From the NCBI RefSeq assembly GCF_002078875.1, contig NC_034409.1:108680898-108744897 (forward strand): a DNA stretch of 64,000 bases, in the 5' to 3' direction. Of the stretch, positions 58,609 through 64,000 are shown one piece after another. The notes below the pieces were generated by a model. That model did no database searches. It worked only from the letters and a program-made list of their open reading frames with translations, and was not told where the DNA came from. Source of the DNA: Numida meleagris. Taxonomy: Eukaryota > Chordata > Aves > Galliformes > Numididae. The translations under genes were made by a program, and so were the position numbers. Each line of letters opens with the position of its first letter. The stretch's first letter is position 1.

Positions 58609-59245
58609 GAAAGCCAGAATAGGGTGGCTGGGGTGGAAAGCAGCAGCCAGTGGGTGGGACCTGAACCAAAACCAACCTGTCCATTGGAATGCCACGTCCC
58701 TCAGTAGGCACTGCTACCACTAAGCCCTTTGCCTCCATCAGCCCCGTGCTGGAAACATCAAGGAGAGAGGGACAAGTGTGGATGTGCCTGTTTTGGTGGC
58801 TTTGAGATGGCACCTGGCCGCACAGAGCAGAGACAGATGTGAGGCTCCACATGGAGTTGGCTTGGGCCTATGGCATGGCCACATCCACATGGCCCAGCAG
58901 TCAGCTCCCAATGGGCATCTTCCTCGACTGCTGCTTGGCAGGTGAATTTCTGAACTTTCCAGGAGAAAACAGCCACAGGCCCTGAGCCAGGGCCTTCTCA
59001 CCTCTGGCTGCACTCCCTCCCGGATGGGTCTCTGCTGTGTGCAGGGGGAAGCAGCAAAATGAAATGCTTCAAGCTGTGAGACATTTTCTGTCCACGTTGC
59101 AAGCCAAGCCTGTTGGATTTGGACCAGAGTGGCCACTTTGGTGGAGGCAGATGTATCTGTGGAGAGAATAAAAGCAGGGAAGATCGTGGGTATGCTGTTT
59201 TCACAGCAAAAACAGTCCTGCTAGGCAATTTCTTTTCTCTTGCAG
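58609..59245. other. Unique GC-richer sequence
   Basis: No repeat family recognised after the CR1 ends. Open frames on both strands overlap, and none has a family motif. Confidence 0.4.
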
Positions 59246-59424
59246 ACTGTGTGCTGTCCTGCTTGGCTGGGAAAAGGCACTGTGCACTGTGCTGTAAGCA
59301 AGGAGCAGCTCTCAGCTGCAAAAAGTCCTCTCAATGCAAATGCCACGCTACTTCAAGTTTTTCTTTTGGGGAGCAGGTTACTCTGAAGGAAGTTACAAGG
59401 CAAAGCTGGTGTCATGTGGAATAG
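59246..59424 (+). other. Candidate terminal exon encoding a cysteine-rich peptide
   Basis: A strong acceptor, TTTCTTTTCTCTTGCAG (AG at 59244-59245), opens a frame that runs to TAG at 59422-59424. The first 33 residues hold eight cysteines in the pattern C-x3-C-x6-C-x2-CC-x7-C-x5-C-x-C, starting CVLSCLAGKRHCALCC. Such spacing suits a small disulfide-rich secreted or extracellular domain, but I do not match it to a named family, and the tail after residue 36 is not cysteine-rich. The frame is also open upstream of the acceptor to 59113. No AATAAA was seen in the next few hundred bases. It may be chance. Confidence 0.2.
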
Positions 59425-62400
59425 CTGAAATTCCTCAAGTTCCTTTTTGCCAGGGTTTCAAGCTGTGAAAGACACATGATCTCCACTGCTCCAGCCTATA
59501 ACTGAAGACTTTCCCCAACAAAGATGAATAGGTAGCTGTGCAATTTTATTTTAGTATTTTTTTTTCTACCTCTGCCAGAAGCCATGGTAGATTCTGAGTT
59601 AAATTGTTATTAGAGGCTGCGTTTGGAAGCAGTAACCTCAGACAGGGTTTATCAAAAGGAATATATTACTCCTCACCCTCAGGAACTGATTCGGACTATG
59701 ATCACTTTTCAAACGAAAATATAGAGTTAAAACTCTGTCTCTTTGTCTGCCATTCTCATTGTCATAGCATCCTTTGAAACCAGGGGTTGAGGTGTCGTGG
59801 GCTCAACCCCATTATTGCTACACTTGGTCTCAGTAAGGGGCCAGAAACAAGATTCCTGCAAATCTCTCTCGCATGCCTGTAGCAAGAGCTGCTTCCATTT
59901 TCATATTGAGAGGTAATGAACTTTAAGTACCAAGCAGCCTCCTGATGAGACTTGCTGGTTTGTCAGAAGTTGGTGAGATGGAGACAGGAGAAGCTCTGGA
60001 GCAACTTGTTACACGAATGTTTTGCTAATTGTCCAGCCAACTCCATCAGAGAACTCTAGGTGAACTGAAGTGCTAATGCCATTTATGGAGAAAAGAGAGC
60101 TGTCAGTTCTCTGTGGGAAGGTGTTGAAACCACCTCTTAAATTAAGTTAGGGATTAACAGCCTTTGGGGAGGGGGCAAGAAGGTTTAAATTTGAAAGAAA
60201 ACTGTAGGAGGCACCAGAGGAACACAGTGCAAGTAAAGGTTAGCATGCTTTGCCAGGAAGGCTCTGAGTTTGATCTCCTTGGAATAAAATGAAATGTAAT
60301 TTCCATTTATTTGTCTGTCATCCATGTCTTTGTAAACCTCTGTAATTCTTGTTATCTGTTCCAGATTTCTTTCCAAAAAAAAAAATCTTTATTGAACTTC
60401 AGATCAAAGTTAATTTCCTGATAAATAGCTAACAAAGACGTGTAGAAATTCTCACTGTGTTTTTGGAGCACTCACACAAAGAACCAACACCTCTGTGTGT
60501 TTCTCTGCAGTGCCTAAGGTTTCCACTTCATATGCCTCTGCTTCCCAGGTGAGCTTCAGAGTTGATAGCACAAGAACAAGACAGGGAGAAGTATTTTCTG
60601 GCGACACTCTGCTAACCCAGAAAGCATACTGGTCAGTAAGGAATCTGCCCAAATCTTCTGGAGGTTTACCACAGATTTCACTTGGAACTAGGATGGTCAA
60701 TCATGCTTTCCTCTGCTGGTGGGCTCGATGTTTTTGAGCATGTTTGCCCAGCCAAGAGGATGCTGCCACCAGCTCAGCCTTGGTGACTCTCTGGGAATGC
60801 AGCCTGACCTGCTGGCCTGTGTGAAAATAGGACAGGTTAAAGCAAAAGGTGCTGTGATATTAACACTGTTTCAGATTTACCCATAACTTTGAATGCAGCT
60901 GGTTACTGCTGGTGAAAAGTAACTTCATCACCTCCAGTCAACTTTTCTTCTAATGCAAGTATCTACAGCTTCATGCTATCCCTTTATTTTTGGCAATGAG
61001 AAAGCAGAGCAGAGAAGGAATGTCAGTTGTCCCTGATGATACATCCACTGTCAGATCCATGAGGGGGGCTCAAAATGCCTTGCTCTTAGCCTTGTTCTCA
61101 TTCCCCTAGGTTACAAAGACATGACCGATATAGTGCATATTATGTTCTTACACTCAGCACAGAAAAATCAGACAATTAAGAAGACTCTCTGTACATGAAA
61201 AGTGAGGGCTGAATAACCCAGACATGTACTTGGTTGTTTTTTTTTTATTATTATTATTATTTTTAATGAAAAAAGTGTTTATCTAAACTCAGAGATAAAT
61301 CCTGCCCGTCTGCTACCAGGTTAAATCTAATTTGATTTCCTCAGTTCTTCTTTGTAAAGGTTTCTTTCCAGCCTGTATTACATTGGACATGAGTAGAATT
61401 ACCATCACATAATGTTAGTCTAAAAATACATGTACCATTATTATTATCAAATAGAGATAAGTGTGCGTTGCCAGGTAAAAAGAAAGCTGTGAAATATAAT
61501 GTTGTGTACAAGTATTTTTTTCATGATCTTCCAGAACATGCAGGATAGACATGGGCTGCCAGAGATTCAGTTCTGATGGATAAATGCAACTGTGGTTTCC
61601 ATAGCTATGCAAGGTTTTCTATAGCACCAATCACCATGGTATCTAAGCATCCGTTGCTGCTGCTGCACACTTTCGTCAACCTGATTAAATAAGTAGGAGA
61701 TCCTTTAGTCTGGCCATCCAATTTGTAGAGTGGCTTGGGTCAAGTTCTCCTTTTGGAAGACATTGTCTTTCCATAAGTCTCTGATTGCTAAGTTCCTTGT
61801 TTTGATGATACCTGATGAGAAGGGCATTTCTTACACTGTATTAGCTGCTGTGATTCAGCATCTCAGCCACTGCTGGCACATAACTTGTCAGGACATAACC
61901 ACTGGGCATCTTGGCATGTTGGAGGCCACACATGAAATCCTCCTTTGGAACTCATTGAGGTCTTGCCCACTCCTTTGCTGTACGCCAGACAAGTTTTCTG
62001 GCAGAGTGGTCAGTGGGAGACCCTTCTTCCACTAAGAGAGCAAGCACTCTGCTTAAAGGAAGCAAACCTCAGTATCTCTGGATATGTTGGAGCAATGCAA
62101 GGCTGATGAAGTATTTATAAAGTGCTGAAGGAAAGTATCAAAGTTTAGGCAGACCCATGACACAAAGCCACTGAAAAGCACAGGAACGGATCTATGTCTT
62201 AGAAGCTTTTCTTTCCTGATGAAGACCTTCTTTCTAGATGAAGACCTCTTTTACAAAAACTGGTGGGTTTTTATCCTATCTTCACTGCAGGAATTCTCAG
62301 TTTTGGGGACTCTGTTTTCCATGCATAAATGAGATCCATCTTTGGAGATTTATTCAGATATTTTCCTTTGCCCAGAAAGATTCTTTAATTAGTGAGAAAA

Positions 62401-64000
62401 CGTAGCTCTTCCTTTTACCAGACCCTTGTTTGTCCTCTCCATCTTAACAATAAGAATATTTCTTGGGGATGGTCTGATGAAGTTTTTATTGGCTTATATA
62501 TTAAATAATTAGTATGATATCTCATCCTTGGCTATTCTCTGTGATGATGCAGACTCTCTTGGTACTTGGAAAGTGGTATCTGAACTCAGAGGAAGTCTTT
62601 CCTTTAATACAATCCTTACATTGTATAAGAACCTGTACATCAACAGCTGTACGTCATGTAAACATGTCAAGAGAACCACTGGTGTGAGCTTATAACTCAG
62701 CTTTACCTGAGATCAGACACAAGAGTGACCATTAATTTTTGAAGCAGTAACAGAGCTTTAAGTGATCTGATGTGTAGATCTTTCTCTGAGAGAGATTTAA
62801 TGCACGTCTATGTGAAGTTGCCAGGATCAAGTCTTGGAAAGTGTACAGCCGTGTCTGTACAGCAACATGCTTTACAGCACTGGGGCTGAGGTGAGAAGTC
62901 CTTTCTTACAATTTCAGCATTTTCTTCTGCCTACACAGAGCAGCACTGTCATTAATGAAGCCGTTCTACCATCCCCCAGCACCTCTCCCTCCTTCACACT
63001 CTCCTTTAGCATGAGCTGACATGAATCCTTGAGAGAAAACAGTTTGGAGAAGCAACCAAGAGTAACCCGAACAGACACTTCATTTTACATCTGCCCAGTG
63101 CCCTTCTCCAGTTCTTTGCACAATTGCTTTTACTTAAGGGAGGAGGTGGCACCAAGCAAAAAACTCACAGCTGGGACCAGAGAACATCACTTCCCCTGGC
63201 TAATTTCACGTTTAATGTAATCATGTAATCGTGGCACCAAGGAAGGGTTAACCAGCTTGTGAGTGTTGGAACAGGTAAGGGTACTGACCCTGCTGATTGC
63301 TGAGCCAGCTCAGGTGTTTCCTCGTTAAACTCTGCTGTGTGAGTCCATCTCACCGTGGATCTGTCACGTAACTTGTCTTCAGCCCTAGCTGTCATCCACT
63401 GCTCACAAATTAGCTGCAGGGCTTCAGAGGACCATTGCTGAACCAGCCATTTTGGAAGGAAATCCATTATAGAAGGAAAAAATTACAGTACGCATTTGTA
63501 GTCCCAGGTTTTTTAGCTGACCTATTTCCTTTAGTTTTATCGCCTATTATCACTGGTTAAATAAAGCCTCATTAGGAGAGCTGGCCCCTTCCTGATTGCA
63601 ATCTTCAATTTTGCATTCATGGGTTTCTTTACTGTTTTCTGCAGTCCCTAACAGAATCAGGATGAGTTTGGGCAGGGCAGGGAAAGCTGACCTGACCACT
63701 CTTGGTCTGTGCTAAGAAATACTGCAAAAATCAGATGCTAAAAATTTAGGTAAACTCAGATGTTTCAAGAGAAGCTTGGAGCCTCTACTCACAGCCAAGT
63801 GGGAAGCTGTCCTGCAAGGGCAGCAATTATGGTACAATAAACCAGTCAACATGTCTTGTGTAATTAGCATGAGTCTTCATTATAGGAATATCTGTGGTGC
63901 TGACAGATCTAGCAAGGAAAGTCAGTCACTCTTCTCCATATGCAAACTTGAGCAGACATGAAGGCTGAGAGGAAGCTCTGAAACAGCCCCCTCAGCCCAG
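59425..64000. other. Unique non-coding sequence to the window end
   Basis: No CR1 or other repeat family recognised. Simple repeats are limited to T10 followed by (ATT)n at 61237-61262 and short A runs. Open frames up to about 100 codons lack motifs. A 38-bp interval with good splice sites at 60511-60548 is not called. Confidence 0.4.
61237..61262 (+). repeat. T run plus (ATT)n microsatellite
   Basis: Ten T followed by about five ATT units and more T. A shorter ATT run is at about 61438-61447. Confidence 0.9.

Noticed and set aside
60511..60548. 38-bp interval between TTTCTCTGCAG and GTGAGC
   Set aside because: Good splice sites, but too short to judge. Both strands are open across the region, which suggests composition rather than coding.
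1..64000. Prokaryotic systems (operons, CRISPR, integrons, phage)
   Set aside because: No dense coding, no ribosome-binding-site-led genes and no regularly spaced repeats. Repeat content is typical of a sauropsid nuclear genome.
1..64000. Endogenous retrovirus or solo LTR
   Set aside because: I found no paired terminal repeats, no primer-binding site and no gag/pol-like frame outside the CR1 reverse transcriptase, which by its motifs and tail is non-LTR.

Overview
The window looks like vertebrate nuclear DNA from a bird or another sauropsid. It has no dense coding, no operons and no Shine-Dalgarno-led genes. It does carry many fragments of CR1-type non-LTR retrotransposons, with the characteristic 3' tail built from ATTCTATG-like units (TCATAGAAT on the other strand), plus short A/T homopolymers and small microsatellites. 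I cannot decide the species from sequence alone. I found no complete protein-coding host gene, no tRNA or rRNA gene, no CRISPR array and no clear endogenous retrovirus. The window is best read as intronic or intergenic DNA.

Layout. 1-22.9 kb holds one worn CR1 (848-1018) and otherwise unique sequence. By eye the + strand is T-richer than A until about 19 kb. A compact regulatory-looking block sits at 9.3-10.9 kb: a MEF2-type box (9325), a CpG-dense patch with a GGGCGGG box (9.57-9.86 kb), two copies of the palindrome TAAGTACTTA (10098, 10123), then a CCAAT box (10730) and a TATA box (10761) in promoter spacing, followed by a short open frame that runs into a splice-donor-like site. From 22.9 to 58.6 kb CR1 fragments become frequent, about seventeen on both strands. 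The largest (35.27-37.28 kb, + strand) retains degraded reverse-transcriptase coding sequence with frameshifts and a mutated catalytic box (FAGD instead of FADD). Its 3' end abuts a reverse-oriented CR1 whose missing tail may lie 2.6 kb upstream. 58.6-64 kb is again almost repeat-free.

Candidate exons. A few short open stretches have good-looking splice sites: 18021-18075 (-), 21127-21190 (+), 35115-35177 (+), and a cysteine-rich 59246-59424 (+). None is recognised and none is proven. They are recorded so that transcript or cross-species data can test them. Most other open frames of 60-200 codons match what chance predicts for 64 kb and are omitted.

No new biological system is demonstrated. 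The best leads are the promoter-like cluster at 9.3-10.9 kb, the possible split/nested CR1 at 34.6-37.7 kb, and the cysteine-rich candidate exon near 59.3 kb.
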